64,000 nucleotides of DNA from Molossus alvarezi (lineage: Eukaryota > Chordata > Mammalia > Chiroptera > Molossidae), in contig CM073885.1 of assembly GCA_037176705.1 (NCBI GenBank), positions 163,174,290 to 163,238,289 of the forward strand, read 5' to 3'. Below are positions 1 through 11,770 of the stretch, piece by piece. Position 1 is the first letter of the stretch. Each line of letters begins with the position of its first letter. Both the position numbers and the translations under genes were made by a program. The notes below the pieces were generated by a model. It saw only the letters and a program-made list of their open reading frames with translations. It did not search any database and had not been told where the DNA came from.

Positions 1-38
1 GGAGATGCTCCAAGCAACTAAGCCACCCAGCCAGGGAG
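1..38 (-). mobile_element. Ves SINE, head end only (cut by window edge)
   Basis: The reverse complement reads as a SINE head (CCCTGGCTGGGTGGCTTAG), so this is the tRNA-like 5' end of a minus-strand copy whose body lies outside the window. Confidence 0.7.
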
Positions 39-825
39 AAGATTTCTATTTTAAAAAATTAAAGAATGACTATTCTCATTATAAAAATCTTATATTCTCT
101 GAAAAGTCTTTGAAAATTTGTATGTAGTTGGCCTAAGAACTTCCAGAATATGACCTGGTAAAATGGAGATTTCTGGTGGTGCAGAAGCTACATAAAAAGA
201 CTTGCTTTTCTGTTTTTCTTTCAGGAACTATCTTGCTAGCAGGTGGATTTGGTAGTTGATAGGTCTGAGTTCTTATATAGAATAAGTGACTTATTCTCCT
301 CTAATGCATTCCATTAACTCTGATGTCTAGAAATTGTTTTTAAAGAAATAAGACAACTGAATTCTAGAAAGTAAATTTGGACTGACTGTGATATACACCT
401 TGCTTTCCCTATAGGACCGTTTATGACGCACTGTTGCCTCCTTGAACTAAAACGTGTCTGCGATGTCAGTGTTTTCTCTGTTACCTCTGCAGTTACAGCG
501 GCACATCCTGATAGCACTTTCCCAAGGAAGCATTTTAAAATTTAAACAGGTCAATGGTGTTTATTTTTCAGGTATTTTAGGCATAACATTTCAAATAAAT
601 TACATTTTTAGAGTTGATAATACAGTTGAAGGAAATGCGTAGAAAATATTCACAAAGATGATAGTCAAAAAGGTCATTAAGATTGGTTTTAAATATTTTC
701 CAGGTTTTATTGGGTTGCGTGTAAGCATGTTTAATAGTTTCATTAAGGTTACCAAAATTTAGGCTGGGATAGTTGAACTAACTAAAATTTGTTTTTGGTT
801 TCTTTTTTGGTTTTTGTTTAAAATA
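39..825. other. Unassigned AT-rich sequence
   Basis: I see no gene, splice-bounded exon or recognisable repeat here. Short open frames around 314-642 have no family resemblance and lack supporting signals. Confidence 0.4.
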
Positions 826-1034
826 TTTTTTTTCTTTATTGATTTTAGAGAGAGGGAAAGGGAAAGGGAGAGACAGACAGAATCATCAAGAGAAACATCA
901 ATTAGCCACCTCCTGCATGCCCTCCCACTGGGGATTTGGCCCACAACTTGTGCAGGTGCCCTGATCAGCAATTGAACTGGCGACCTTTTGGTGCATGGGC
1001 CAGTGCTTAACCACTGAGCCACACTGGCCAGGCA
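826..1034 (-). mobile_element. Ves SINE, minus strand
   Basis: The block runs from a T-rich tail with TTTATTGATTTTAGAGAGAG, through AAACATCAATTAGCC and CCACTGGGG, to the reversed head CACTGGCCAGGCAG. It belongs to the subfamily with a TTGATTTTAGAG tail, several copies of which recur in the window. Confidence 0.9.
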
Positions 1035-1035
1035 G

Positions 1036-1200
1036 TCTGCTGTTTACTGCTATGTGCACTTGAGAGGATTCTTCTCTGTGCCTCAGTTTCCTCTCCTGTG
1101 AAAGGAGCACTAACAGGGTTGTTATGAGGACTAAGTGAGGTCGAACCTGTAGAGCATCTGGAAAGGGGCCTGACACTTAGAAAAGTGCTAAACAAACATT
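1036..1200 (+). mobile_element. MIR SINE fragment
   Basis: This contains the MIR core signature (TGTGCCTCAGTTTCCTC, then GGGTTGTTATGAGGA, then CCTGACACTTAG) ending near AAACATT. It is an ancient mammal-wide SINE and is diverged as expected. The Ves SINE at 826-1034 abuts it directly and may have inserted into it. Confidence 0.8.
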
Positions 1201-2437
1201 GCCCTTGATTTAAATGCTTTCTTTGATTTACTTTAATTTTTTAAACTTTATACTTGTATGGATTAATACACATAAACTAAATAAGTTACTGAAAACTTCT
1301 CAACAGTTCTATGAATTAATGAGGAAACAAAGCTGTTGTTGAATCCATGTGGTTTCAGAGTCTCTGCCTTTGTATTCATATTTGTCTAATAATTAAGCAG
1401 TAAATCTAAAGATTTTTATATTACACAGAGGAAGATTAAGTATAATGATTTTACCTGGACGTATGGATTGAAAGATTATTTAAAAGTGCAGGACATACTA
1501 TAATGTGTGAAGTACTATGATTGCCAATCATTTCTCATATTTTATAAACTATCCCGGCATGAGTGAACTGAAAAGAAGTGTTTATTATTTAGTCACCCTG
1601 CTATACTCTCAGTGTTAGGTCCACTTAGTTATAATTGGGGTAAGTAGATGTTAAAATATAAGTTTATAGTATAGTAAAGTTGAAAATAAACAGGATTTTA
1701 AGGAAGAAGGAAAGAGGACAGTGTTTTATTGCTTGAAAGTGTTTACCACCTGCTGTGTGTATCTGGTGTCATTTATTTGCCCTGTGTGGTGCTGAAAAGT
1801 GTCTTTCACGTACAGCTGCCTTGGCTGCCGAAGAGCTTGGCTTTGAGCTATTTCATGCATTAATTCAGTAAGTGATATAGGAACATTTAAAATACTTCCA
1901 TTGTGGACAGATTGCCATTTTAAATCTGTTCATACTGGAAAAAGGTACTTAGATACATTACTGAGAATTACTTTATTTTCAAATTAAAAAAAAATAATTT
2001 GTAAATATGTACCTAAATTATTCAAATTTCCCAATTAACTATCAAAATACTTTGTGTCACATTAAAAGCTTTTTCATCATTACAGTGAAAAATAATATTA
2101 GCTTAATGTTTCCCTGTCCAAAGTGAGTATAAAGGTTTCTAGTAGAATAAATATTTGAATTATTATTTGTTTGTCAAAATATGCTTTCTATTATTCTCAT
2201 TAAAGGGCCATGTTTCCATTAGAGCACGTAATCTGTTTTTTTTTTTCAAAATAAATGGTAAGAATAACTATGGTAATAGAATTTTAGGTAGTATTTGATT
2301 TGGAATAGAAATTTCTTTTAAAAGGAGTCATAAATGTATAACTTACCCTTGGTTTTCAGATATTTGTTAAATAATTTTCAGGCTTTATATAGTCACATTT
2401 TGTTTGTCTGTTTTTTCTGTTAATTTCAACCAAGAAT
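1201..2437. other. Unassigned AT-rich sequence
   Basis: No exon, RNA gene or confident repeat was recognised. Composition is AT-rich with homopolymer runs and no long open frame. Confidence 0.4.
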
Positions 2438-2439
2438 AT

Positions 2440-2630
2440 TTTTCTACTGCTTTTTTACATACAGTGGAAGGGAAGAAGAGAGAGATCAATTGATTTCTTC
2501 CTGCAGGACCCTGCACAGTGCTGGGGGTGGAACATGCAACCCAGGTATGTGCCCTTGACAGGGGATTGAACCTGCATCCCTTCAGTGTGAGGACTGATGC
2601 TCTAACCACTGACCCACACCAGCCAGGGCT
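2440..2630 (-). mobile_element. Ves SINE, minus strand
   Basis: The reversed head CACACCAGCCAGGGCT closes the copy. It has the internal motif GGGATTGAACCTGCATCCC (reversed B-box region). It is diverged relative to the youngest copies. Confidence 0.85.
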
Positions 2631-2712
2631 GGGAGTCTTTTTTTCCTGGGTAAATCTAGCTAAAGGTTTCTTTGTTCCCTTTATTATTATTGTTTTTATT
2701 ATTATTTTTTTT

Positions 2713-2980
2713 TAATCCTCACCTGAGGTTATTTTTTCACTTATTTTCAGACAGAGTGGGAGGGAGGGAGGGAGGAAGGAAGGGAAGGAGAGAGAGAGAG
2801 AGGAGGAGAGTGAAACATTGATGTGAGAGACACACATTCATTGGTTGTCTTCCATACAACCCCTACCAGGGCCAGGGACTGAACCCCAACTGAGGTACGT
2901 GCCCTTGAGCAGAATTGAACCTGCTACTCTTTGGCCAGTGGCCTGATGCTCTAACTTCTGAGCCAAACTGGCCAGGGCTT
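2713..2980 (-). mobile_element. Ves SINE, minus strand, with purine-rich tract
   Basis: It starts with TAATCCTCACCTGAGG, then a GGGAGGGAGGGAGG / AGAGAGAG purine tract, and ends in CCAAACTGGCCAGGGCTT. The tract is the reverse complement of the SINE's pyrimidine-rich tail. Confidence 0.9.
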
Positions 2981-2999
2981 GTTACATTTTTTTTTTAAA

Positions 3000-5262
3000 G
3001 AACAGGTTTTCATTTCATTGCTTTTTCTATTATCTATTTAGTCTCTTTGCATTTATTTCTGTTCTGAAATGTGTTTTTTTTTTTCTTCTACCAATTTGAG
3101 GATTTATTTGTTCTTGTTCTAGTTCCTTGACATAAATAATCTAATTATGCAGCTCTAATAGAGATTTTAAATTGGACTATATATTCACTTGACCAGTGAA
3201 TTTTGTACTCTTATATGTTTCATGTTACTAATTAGTGTCCTGTTTTTCAGCTTACAGAATCCTCTTTAATATTTCCTATAGTGCAGGTCTATTTTTATAA
3301 ATATTGTTGAATTTTGTCTGTCTTGAAAGTCCATATGCCACCTTTATTACTGAATGATAAGTTACCTGGGTAAAGACTTATTGGTTGAAAGGTTTTTTTT
3401 AATTTTTATTTTGAACACTTTGATTATATGTATTACTATCTCTTCAGGCCTGTAAGGTTCCTGAGAAATCTTCTTGCAGTCTTATCAAGATTCCCTTGTA
3501 TGTGATAATATTTTTCTCCTTCTGCTTATAAAATTCTCCATTTATCTTTGATTTAAATATATATGTTTTTGTTGATTTTTCAGGAAGAGAGAGAGATAGA
3601 AGCATCTGAGTGAGAGAGAAACATTGATTGGCTGCCTTCCTGGGGATCAAGCTCATAACCCGGGCATGTACCCTGCCTGGGAATCAAACCAGGACCTCTC
3701 AGTCCAGGGGATAATGCTCATTCCATTAAACCACACCGGCCAGGCAGTTTGTCTTGATTTTTTAATAGTTTGATAATAATATGTCTTGGTGAAGATCTCT
3801 TCAGGTTGAATCTCTTTTGGGGATTTTTGAGTTTTCTGTACCTGTACATCCATCTCTCTCTCCACATTTGGGAAGTTTCAACCATTATTGATTTAAGTAA
3901 ATTTTGTGTTCCTTTTTCCCTTTCTTTTCCTTCCAAGACTCCATAACACAAAAACGTTTATTCTCTGTGGAGCCCACAAGTCACATAGTTTGCACTTAGA
4001 TTGCAGTCACCTTGTATAGGTTTTTTGGACTGGCTTCAGTGGCAAAACGCTAAATCTGGAGGTAGCTGCAAAGGTGCCAGCTGAGTGGCATGCAGCATCT
4101 GGTCTTGAGATGGCACAGTGCTATAGCCTTTGTGAAACTCCATTGGCTGAGTATGACATTGGCTACACTGCAGGGTCTTCTGTCAGTGAATACGTCCTTG
4201 GTTCTGTGTGTAGCAGAGGTAGGTAGGGCTCTTGGGATCCTGAAAAGTGAAAGCTGCTGAGGCCTCTTTGTTCTCCCCTTTGCTCATGGGAGAATGTTCT
4301 AGCAGAGAGAATCCTTGGCTCCTGGCTTGGCACTCTACCACAGAGCAGTATCAGAAGTAGAATGAGGTACATAGGGATGTACCACATTGCCTGAAACCTG
4401 GGGCACAGGTACACTTGCTGCGGCTTTGGTACTGATGTCTGGTGGTGCGTGTATGTGCAGATCTCCCATGGAACTTGGACTTGAGTCTCAGAGCCTCATG
4501 TAGTGACTCTGGCCAGCATGCAGGGATGCAGCAGTGGCACAGGTTTTGAGATGACAAGGTGCAGTGGTAGACTGGGGCTCAGGAGCAGGGTGCTGCAACA
4601 GCACAGCCTGGGGATGGTGGTCAGAGTCTCATTTGTGGCTCCAGTGGGGCAGGCACAGGTCAGCAGCAGCATGACCCCAGTTGTAGTCTCTAATAGAGGG
4701 ACAAAGCCAAGATCTGGGGCCCTATGTGAGGCACAGAGCAGTGGCAGCTCTCACACACATATGGTGAGGTGCTGTGGTGCCTTATCCTGGAGATCAGGGT
4801 GCATCAGTGACTGGGGCCCATGAAACCAGGTGTCACTGCAGTGACAGCTTCAGCCTATGGGAGGAGACGAGGTGGGGAGGGAGAGGGGAGTGCTCTGGGC
4901 AGCTCCCTCCTCTGGGATCAGCATTGGTGAAGTCTATGGAGACTTCTTAGCCAAGTCTGTGTCCTGTGCAGCAGAATACGTCTTGCTGGGGATCTTTTTT
5001 TCCCCTTGTGGTAAACTTCCTGCGAGGGGACCTTTTGGGGTGCCAATGGACTCTTTACTGGAGATGGGGTGACACAGGTAATGTGCTTCCCATACTTCTT
5101 TATGCAGCCTTCCTTGATTTTTTTTTAACTCTACTGGGTTTTTGCTACTTCTTTGTAGTCCTCTTAACTGGTTTTCTTCAGCTTGTAGTTGTTTGTTTAT
5201 TGCTTTGTTTCAGTGGGAGATAAGCCCTGGGGCCTCCTAGCCCTCCATGTTGCTGAGGTCAC
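3000..5262 (-). mobile_element. Probable old antisense LINE-1, 5' UTR and ORF1-proximal part
   Basis: The upper end reads CCATGTTGCTGAGGTCACCCC, the reverse complement of the GTGAC-CAGCAA-ATGG start typical of mammalian L1M 5' UTRs. The interior is GC-richer than its surroundings and resembles antisense L1 5' UTR text, with several short non-conserved open frames. A Ves SINE interrupts it at 3560-3746. Family assignment and the lower boundary are uncertain; a repeat-library search would settle both. Confidence 0.45.
3560..3746 (-). mobile_element. Ves SINE, minus strand, truncated
   Basis: A reversed SINE with an AGAGAGAGATAGAAGCATC tail region and the head CACACCGGCCAGGCAG, lying inside the putative antisense LINE-1. 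Confidence 0.8.
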
Positions 5263-5392
5263 CCCAAAATATTTTGGTAAAATGGATTGTGCTGAGAGGT
5301 TATGAAAGAATAATTTAAATCATCTTTATGATTCTCTTTTGAGCCTGAGTTTAGCTATTCTACCTACATACAAAGACACTTTTGAAAAGTAT

Positions 5393-5420
5393 ACACACAC
5401 ACACACACACACACACACAA
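5393..5420. repeat. (CA)n microsatellite
   Basis: About 14 uninterrupted CA dinucleotides. Confidence 0.95.
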
Positions 5421-5728
5421 GCACATATTACCATAATGTCCATTGTTAGCTAGGTTGCTTGAATGCCGTTGCCTAATTATAATATAACTACAGTATAATA
5501 GCTACATCACTGACTTTTGAAGTATAATTTTAAAACCTCATCATACCTCAAATTTCATTGTAAATTACCATGTAGAAATTTAAGTTGTTGGATCAGTGAA
5601 GTTCTTATATACTCTTTTTGGACACAAGTATCTTTATAAATACACTTTCTTTTATCTTGAAACTTTTTACTCTTGCAGATCTCTTCTTTTCTTGTCTGAA
5701 AATTTGAGGCATACAACTTCTAGGAATA

Positions 5729-6068
5729 GTCATGTGCCACTTAACAGTAGGGATGCATCTTGAAAACTGCATCATTAGGATATTTTTATTTTGTCCTTGG
5801 TCAGATATCACAGAGTGCACTTACGCAGCCTGAGCCAGGATAGCCTACTATGACAGTTGTATATGCTGTAATTTTATTTTATTCATTTACTTAAACTTTT
5901 TTATATGACTGGCAATGTTGTAGTTTTGTTTATACAGCATCACCACAAACATGAGCAACATGTAGTTTTATGATGTTAGAAATAGGAATTTTTCAGCTTC
6001 TTTAAAATCTTATGAGAGCACCATCTTATATGCTGTCTGTGTCTTTATGGCACATGCCAGTATGTCTT
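5729..6068 (+). mobile_element. MER2/Tigger-type DNA transposon relic, internally deleted
   Basis: The left part reads TCATGTGCCACTTAACAG then ATCACAGAGTGCACTTACGC and TAGCCTACTATGAC. The right part reads GCATCACCACAAACATGAG, AGGAATTTTTCAGCTTC, ATCTTATGAGAGCACCATC and ends in ATGGCACATGCC, a diverged inverted copy of the left end. This order matches the MER2/Tigger group of pogo-like transposons, in which the termini are inverted repeats. No transposase frame is present. Confidence 0.7.
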
Positions 6069-6899
6069 TTCTTTTACAACTTAGTAGGAATATAAATTTA
6101 GGTTACCTAATTTTAGGTTTATAAATCTATTTTCTTATATATCGAATGACAGTCACTATACTGGCTGCCAGCACTCACTGGACTCAGTTTGAGTAGCGAG
6201 AACCTGTCCTGGGTGTCCACAACACACGGGCAGTGTTTGAACCAGGGCTCAGCACTACTGCGGCGGGGGGGGGGGGACACACTCACAGCTCAGCCTGTCC
6301 CTGCTGACTCATTCCCAGACCCCTGATGGGAGTCTGTCCCAATTTTTTTCTCCCTCCCAGGGAACAAATGCAGTGGGATTCGAAGGATGTGAAAATTTAT
6401 TATTTTCTAAATAGTTCTGCTAAATCTTTACCTTTGTTTCTCACTCCTGATCTTTGCTTTCTTCATGCTTAAATCACATAGAATAAAATCAAGCTGAGAG
6501 TTTGTCCTGGATGGAGGCCCCAGCTTAGGGCATGATGCTCAGAGACCAGAAGATTTTACTGGCCTCTACCTAGGAAGATCTGTCTGTTGATTCTCAGAAA
6601 CCTTACATTGTACTCCTAGGTAGCCAGAGGAATTCCTGCCAGACCTGGCGTGACTGCTAGTCTCCCAGGGCAAGATGCACGTGTGGTCTCCAAGAGCATT
6701 TTCTGACACAGCTTCATTCCTGGGCCACTGGGGGTTCATGCAGGGTCAGGGTTAGGCAGTGGGCTGCTGGGTTCTGAGTGCCCCTGGTCCCCAGCAGTAA
6801 GAAAGGCTGGCTCACCTTGGACAGGTGTTGGGGCAGAAAGGACAAGTGTCTGCCTGCTGAGTACTCTCGAAGTGTGAGCCCTGGCTCTCCCTCCCACAG
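6068..6899. other. Unassigned sequence upstream of the FRMD4A-like exon
   Basis: This stretch is moderately GC-rich and contains a short G-run near 6262. It is probably intron of the FRMD4A-like duplicate, because it ends directly in the acceptor CTCCCACAG. A short similarity to the preceding FRMD4A coding exon near 6530-6560 was too weak to call. Confidence 0.35.
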
Positions 6900-7127
6900 G
6901 ACCTGAGCCAGAATGTCTGAAACAAGAGTTTGCCCTTCAATCCCAGATTACGGAGGCTGCCTGCTACCTCACCAGTGACCCCTGTGTCAGCAAAAAACTG
7001 AAGAAACAATGGAAACCCTCTCATCTGAATTCACTGATGAAGCTGCAGGAGCTGGAGAATGCAGTCAACAAGAACTGCATCAAGTCTGGAAAGAAACACA
7101 CCCAGAGGACCTCACTTATCATTGATG
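6900..7127 (+). pseudogene. FRMD4A: FRMD4A-like exon (coiled-coil segment)
   Basis: A 228-bp open block lies between the acceptor CTCCCACAG and a GT donor. It encodes residues matching the FRMD4 coiled-coil, including EFALQSQITEAA, VSKKLKKQ, KLQELENA and IKSGKK, ending in SLIID. About a quarter of the residues differ from my recollection of human FRMD4A, including replacement of conserved arginines by Cys and Trp, which suits relaxed constraint. It starts after two bases of a codon and ends one base into a codon (phase 1), which fits the next block exactly. Confidence 0.85.
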
Positions 7128-7879
7128 GTCATTGCTGAGCCCACTCCCCATGATGGGCTGCCCCCACTGCCCCGGGGTATGGGCACCAGTCCTGTTAGTG
7201 GGCCAGAGCCCAACTCCTGGCATGACCTAAGCAAGCTATTTAACCACCCTTTGCCTTCATTTTCTACCTATCAAATGAAGCTAATAAGACCTGAGGCCCT
7301 CTGATAGCAATAAAGTGCACTCAGGTCCTTAGATGAAAGGGTTTTGCCAACCAGACTATTATTTTTACTGTTTATTGCCTCCCTGGGAGAGCCTGCAGCC
7401 ATGAGCTAAATGCTCTCCCAGCCCTTCTGTGTGCTAAGCTCAGTTGACTGTGCCTGTTCAGCTGTCCTAAGGGCTGAGCAGCCTGTCCCAGTCTAGAGGG
7501 AAAGGTGGACATCTGGGCTGCCTGCAGCCAGCACCCCATCACCTCTGTGCTCCTCTTTGTTGGGACCCAGATCTGAAGCTGAGCTGGGAGCACTGGGCTG
7601 CCCAGTCTGACTGTCTGGAGCCCTGAACCCGGGGAGGAGAGCTTAGGAGTTTGTGTGATTATATTTGGTAAACACTAGAAGGAAACACCCCCCTCAAAAT
7701 CCAACAACAAGTATCAAAACTATCAAGTTTCCATATGTTAAATCATTTTTTTCTAAATAAGCAAATTGTTTGAAATATATGTGGAGATACAGACATAGAT
7801 AGATGATATAGATATAGAGATAGAGAGATGGAGATAAAGATAGAGATTTAGATAGATATGGATAAAGATTGTTTCATCA
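7128..7879 (+). other. Intron-like sequence of the FRMD4A-like duplicate
   Basis: This follows the donor directly. It contains no recognised gene; short frames on both strands lack family resemblance. A GATA/GAGATA-rich simple repeat occupies about 7780-7865. Confidence 0.4.
7780..7865. repeat. Degenerate (GATA)n / (GAGATA)n simple repeat
   Basis: Imperfect tandem GATA and GAGATA units, interrupted by point changes. Confidence 0.8.
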
Positions 7880-8125
7880 TGTTTTTATGTTTAAAAACCT
7901 TTTTCTCCAGGAAGACAAAGTAGAATGGTGGCAACCAAGGGCTGGGGCTGGGACAATGGGACCTGTGTTAATGGGAACAGAGTTGCCCTTTGGGAAGATG
8001 AAGAACTTCTGCTGATGGATGGTGGTGATGGTTGTACAACAATGTGAATGTACTTACAGCCACTGAGCTGTACAGAAAAATGGTTAAAATGGTAAATTTT
8101 ATGTATATTTTACCACAATTTTGTA
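7880..8125 (+). mobile_element. Old LINE-1 3' UTR fragment
   Basis: It contains GAATGGTGGCAACCAAGGG, GGATGGTGGTGATGG, ACAACAATGTGAATGTAC, CCACTGAGCTGTAC and GGTAAATTTTATGTATATTTT, the ordered signature of L1M 3' UTRs. Confidence 0.8.
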
Positions 8126-8136
8126 TCTATTTAGAG

Positions 8137-8160
8137 AGATAGATGATAGATAGATGGATG

Positions 8161-8207
<47 letters not shown>

Positions 8208-8220
8208 GAATGATAGATAG
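8137..8220. repeat. (GATA)n microsatellite
   Basis: About 20 tetranucleotide units, near-perfect in the centre (8161-8205), probably expanded near the end of the preceding LINE-1. Confidence 0.95.
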
Positions 8221-8996
8221 AATCTGCAACCTAAAACTGTGGGCATACTGGAGCAGCAATGATATTTTAGGCTCTAAGATGCCAGAGTCTCCTAGGTATT
8301 CTGAATCCATCAAGCAATACAAATAGTGAATTTCTGATTTCAAAAAGAAGAGAGACCATAAGAAATCTCTTTGCTGTAGTAAATGTGGAATAACTATTCC
8401 ATATTACCCTGTTGTCCTTGGCCAACACTTGGTCACTTTCTTTTCTACTTCCTAGCGGAGCTGCCATCCACTGCTCTTCTCCTCTGCCCCCCTGAAGGCA
8501 CTTGGGGGTCCTGGCTCCAGTATAACATCTGGGGTGGGCACAGAGCCCAGTTTGGAGGGGCGCTGCAGGGAGGGGCCCTCACTGGTCAGCTACAGAAGAG
8601 CCTGGTTTTCCAGCCAGCTCAGTAATGGCTGTTCTGTCAGGAATGCCACAGAGTCTGTTTCCACATCATGTCTGTGCTAGCTGGTGACTGAACCCATCCG
8701 AGCATTGGGTATGATTCCCAGTCAAGGCCACATACCCACCAAGGATATAACTTCTCGGTTTTGATGCCTCTTTTAAGTAATATTTTCATTACACAAGCCA
8801 TTTGAATTAGAGGAGTAATTAAAATTCTTTTTAGTTTCTTAGCACAACCCCCCTCCCCTAAGAAAAAAACACTAAACTTAGTATCTGAAGACTTGAGACC
8901 TTTTACTAATGTTGCCAGGGGAGCAGAGCTATCCCGGACAAACAAGCTCCCCAGATGTGCCTCAGTTTTCCCAGCTGTTAAAGGAAGAGGATCACA
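8221..8996. other. Intron-like sequence with a SINE remnant
   Basis: Mostly unassigned. Positions 8688-8745 resemble a Ves SINE internal segment (GGTATGATTCCCAGTCAAGG, CACATACCCACC), the same text as in the SINE at 8997. The GC-rich stretch 8440-8620 has an 80-codon open frame with no recognised family. Confidence 0.4.
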
Positions 8997-9250
8997 CTGA
9001 CCAGTGTGGCTCACTGGTTAGAACCGCCCTGCACACCAGAATGTCTTGGGTATGATTCCCGGTCAAGGGCACATACCTGGGTTGAAGATTCGATCTCCGA
9101 CCTGGACAGGGCACAAGCAGGAGGCAATCAATCAATGTGTCTCTCTCACATCGATGCTTCTCCTCTCTCATTGTCTCTTCCTCCCTTCGACTCCCTCTAA
9201 AAATAAAATCACTGGAAAAAACATCCTCTGGTGAGCATTAACAAAAAAAA
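8997..9250 (+). mobile_element. Ves SINE, plus strand
   Basis: Head CTGACCAGTGTGGCTCACTGG, B-box region GGTATGATTCCCGGTCAAGG, tail TCTCTCTCACATCGATGC, then an A-rich end. Confidence 0.9.
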
Positions 9251-9390
9251 GAGGGGGAACATTACCTTACTGTTTCACTCTTTGGCATGTTCTCTTGGGT
9301 ATTTGAATGGGGTCTATGAAAATAAGCTTTATAGAGGCAGAAGCTATACTTAGCAGTTTATTTCTTTACTAATGACTTCATAGTTTATTG

Positions 9391-9592
9391 AGCCTGGTCA
9401 GTGTGGCTCAGGAGATTGAGTGTGGCCCCATGGACTGAGAAGTCCCAGTGTGATTCCTGGTCAGGGCAGGTGCCTGAATTGCAGGCTCAATCCCCAGTAG
9501 GGGGCATGCAAGAGGGAGCCAATCCATGTATCTCTCTCACATCAATGTTTCTATCTCTCTCTCCATTCCTCTCTAAAAAAATCAATTTAAAA
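9391..9592 (+). mobile_element. Ves SINE, plus strand
   Basis: Head AGCCTGGTCAGTGTGGCTCAG, body CCCCAGTAGGGGGCATGCA, tail ACATCAATGTTTCTATC and ATCAATTTAAAA. Confidence 0.9.
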
Positions 9593-10009
9593 GGAAGTTC
9601 ATTGAGAAGCCATCTGTCGCCTACCCTGTGAGCAAAACCAGGTTCCTTACCAAAGTTTCACATTTGTACAATAAACAGCAGTTCACTCTCTTGGGTTCTG
9701 TCAGAACAGGCCTGGGGTTGGGTGGGGACAGTGCTGTGGCCTAAGCAGACCAGGCAGCCTTTACAGTGGACGTGAAGCTACCCAGCACTGCAGTGCCTGT
9801 CACACAAGGACACAGACTGGTTGGCGCTGTGTCAGGAAGGGGTGAGCTGATGCCCCCCACAGGGACTGTCATCACATTTTGGTTGTGTTTCACAGGTTAT
9901 TTCTGATCAGGCGGAGAAGGCTATGGGATGGTCCTACACATGATTTTCACAGACAGGGCTTTGTTTAAGGGATTTGATTATCTCTGACTTCTGTTTTTTG
10001 TCTTTGCAG
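9593..10009 (+). other. Intron-like sequence before the second FRMD4A-like exon
   Basis: No repeat or gene recognised. It ends in a good polypyrimidine tract and acceptor (TGTCTTTGCAG). Confidence 0.4.
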
Positions 10010-10066
10010 ATGGAAATATTGGCAGTGAAGACAGTTCCCTCTCAGATGCCCTTGTTCTGGAGGATG
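10010..10066 (+). pseudogene. FRMD4A: FRMD4A-like short exon
   Basis: A 57-bp open block between acceptor TCTTTGCAG and donor GTAGGT. With the preceding exon's last base it reads DGNIGSEDSSLSDALVLED, which matches the FRMD4A serine/aspartate-rich segment with one change (Ala to Gly). Phase 1 at both ends is consistent with the first exon. FRMD4B differs here, which is why I favour FRMD4A. Confidence 0.85.
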
Positions 10067-11094
10067 GTAGGTTGTCCACTTCCTGCTTGAGAACAGGAGG
10101 CAAGATCAAACTGGGATTAAGCTGTGTAGTCCGGGGCGGGCCAGTGTAAAGGCGAGAGCTGGGCCTACATGACAGTGGCCTCCCTGCCCTTCTCTCCCTT
10201 CCTACGCCACCGGTATGGTTGGGAGGTGACTGGTGTGACATAAACCATGTCTGTTGAAATTTAGTGTTTCCTGTGGCTGAGAGGTGAGATCTTAGGTGGT
10301 TTTCAGTGAGTCATATTTTACCTTACTAGTTCCCAGATACTTTTACCTGAACAGAGACTCTGTGCACTGTGCATAGTCTCCTTTTCAGTGTGCATAATTT
10401 GTGTTGGAAAAAGGCAGACAGAGGTTTGCATCACTAATCAAAGGCTGAAACCTGCCAGGGGAACCTGGAGGTAGCAGGAGAAACAGCAGTGATCCCCACC
10501 CGGACCATCAGCCACCACCTCACATAGAAGAGGAAAAAATTCCAACCCATAACCATCTCTGAGCATGTTCCTCTGAATTTAACCTTAACCTTGTGAGGCC
10601 AGGGCATCAATGAAATGGAAATATATTAAGTGGCAGTTAATTTTTTGCCCCTTAGGGAAACTCAGGTGAGCAGTGAGAAGTGGCTATTCAGATGGAACAC
10701 ATACAAGGTTTACCTAAGTCAGAGTAATGAGGATAACTGCAAAAAAATAATTATTGCTGTGGGAAAAGCTGGTGGGTTATTCACCCAGTTGTCTTGGCCC
10801 TGCTATTAGTAATCAGAGTGTAATATTTTACTGTCACCTCTGTTACATGGTGGGAAGGAAGTGGGGCAGGGGAGCAGGCTGCTGTTTTTGTTTTGGGGTT
10901 TTTTTGTTTTTTGTTTTTGCTTGAACAATAGAAATTTATTTCTGGACACTCCGGAGGTGGCAAGTCCAAGATCAAGGTGCTGGTCAGGTAGGTTTTTTTC
11001 TGAGGCCTCATCTCATGGCTTGTATGTGGTGCCACCTTGCTATATGCTCACATGATCTTTATTAATTAATTAATGTATTTACTCTTTACAATTA
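10067..11094 (+). other. Intron-like sequence of the FRMD4A-like duplicate
   Basis: No exon or confident repeat. There is a T/G-rich stretch near 10880-10925. The coding exon expected next in FRMD4A (proline-rich linker) was not found. Confidence 0.4.
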
Positions 11095-11520
11095 TAATGT
11101 TTAAAATTTAATTTTTATTGTTGACATTACAGATGTCCCCCATTTTTCCTCCTTTTCCCCACTCTGCCCAGACCTAGCCCTCCCCTCCCTTGGCCCTCAC
11201 CACTTTGTTCTCTGTGTCCATGCGCTAAGCACACTTGTTCTTTGGCTAATTTTTTCACCTTCTTTTACCTGTTGCTCCTCCCACCTCTCCTCTGACATCC
11301 GTCAGTCTGTTCCATGTCCCTGGTTCTGTTTAGTATGTCAGTTTATTTTGTTCTTTAGATTCCATATATAAGTGAGATCATATAATATTTGTCTTTCTCT
11401 GACTGGCTTATTTCACTTAGCATTACAGTCTATATGCCCATCCATGCTGTCCCAAAAGGTAAGAGTTTCTTCCTTTTTACAGCTGCATAGAATTCCATTG
11501 TGTAAACGTACAATACCTTT

Positions 11521-11770
11521 TTTTTTTTTTTTTTATCCTCACCCGAGGACATTTTTCTATTTTTTGTTCAGATAGAGTGGGAGGGAAAGAGAGGGGTAGA
11601 GAGAGAGAAACATCGACGTGAAAGGGACACATCGAGTGGCTGCTGCCTGCACAACCCAACCAGGGCCACGGACAAACTGCAACCAAGGTACATGCCCTTA
11701 GTGGGAACCGAACCCAGGTCTCTCCGGACAGCAGGTGACCGCTCTAACCGCTGAGCCAAACCGGCCAGGG
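11521..11770 (-). mobile_element. Ves SINE, minus strand, young-type
   Basis: T-run, ATCCTCACCCGAGGACATTT, AAACATCGACGTG and head CCAAACCGGCCAGGG. The sequence ACAATACC followed by T-run occurs on both sides (about 11510 and 11773), a target-site duplication within LINE-1 sequence. Confidence 0.93.

Noticed and set aside
4503..4823. 106-codon plus-strand open frame
   Set aside because: It lies in the GC-rich part of a probable antisense LINE-1 5' UTR, has no recognised motif, and frames are open in several phases there.
6530..6560. Possible preceding FRMD4A exon (CAGAAGATTTTACTG)
   Set aside because: Only about 15 bases match, with no splice site in phase and no extension of homology.
7780..8220. 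Regularly spaced short repeats suggesting a CRISPR-like array
   Set aside because: These are GATA-type microsatellites with no unique spacers, in a mammalian genome.
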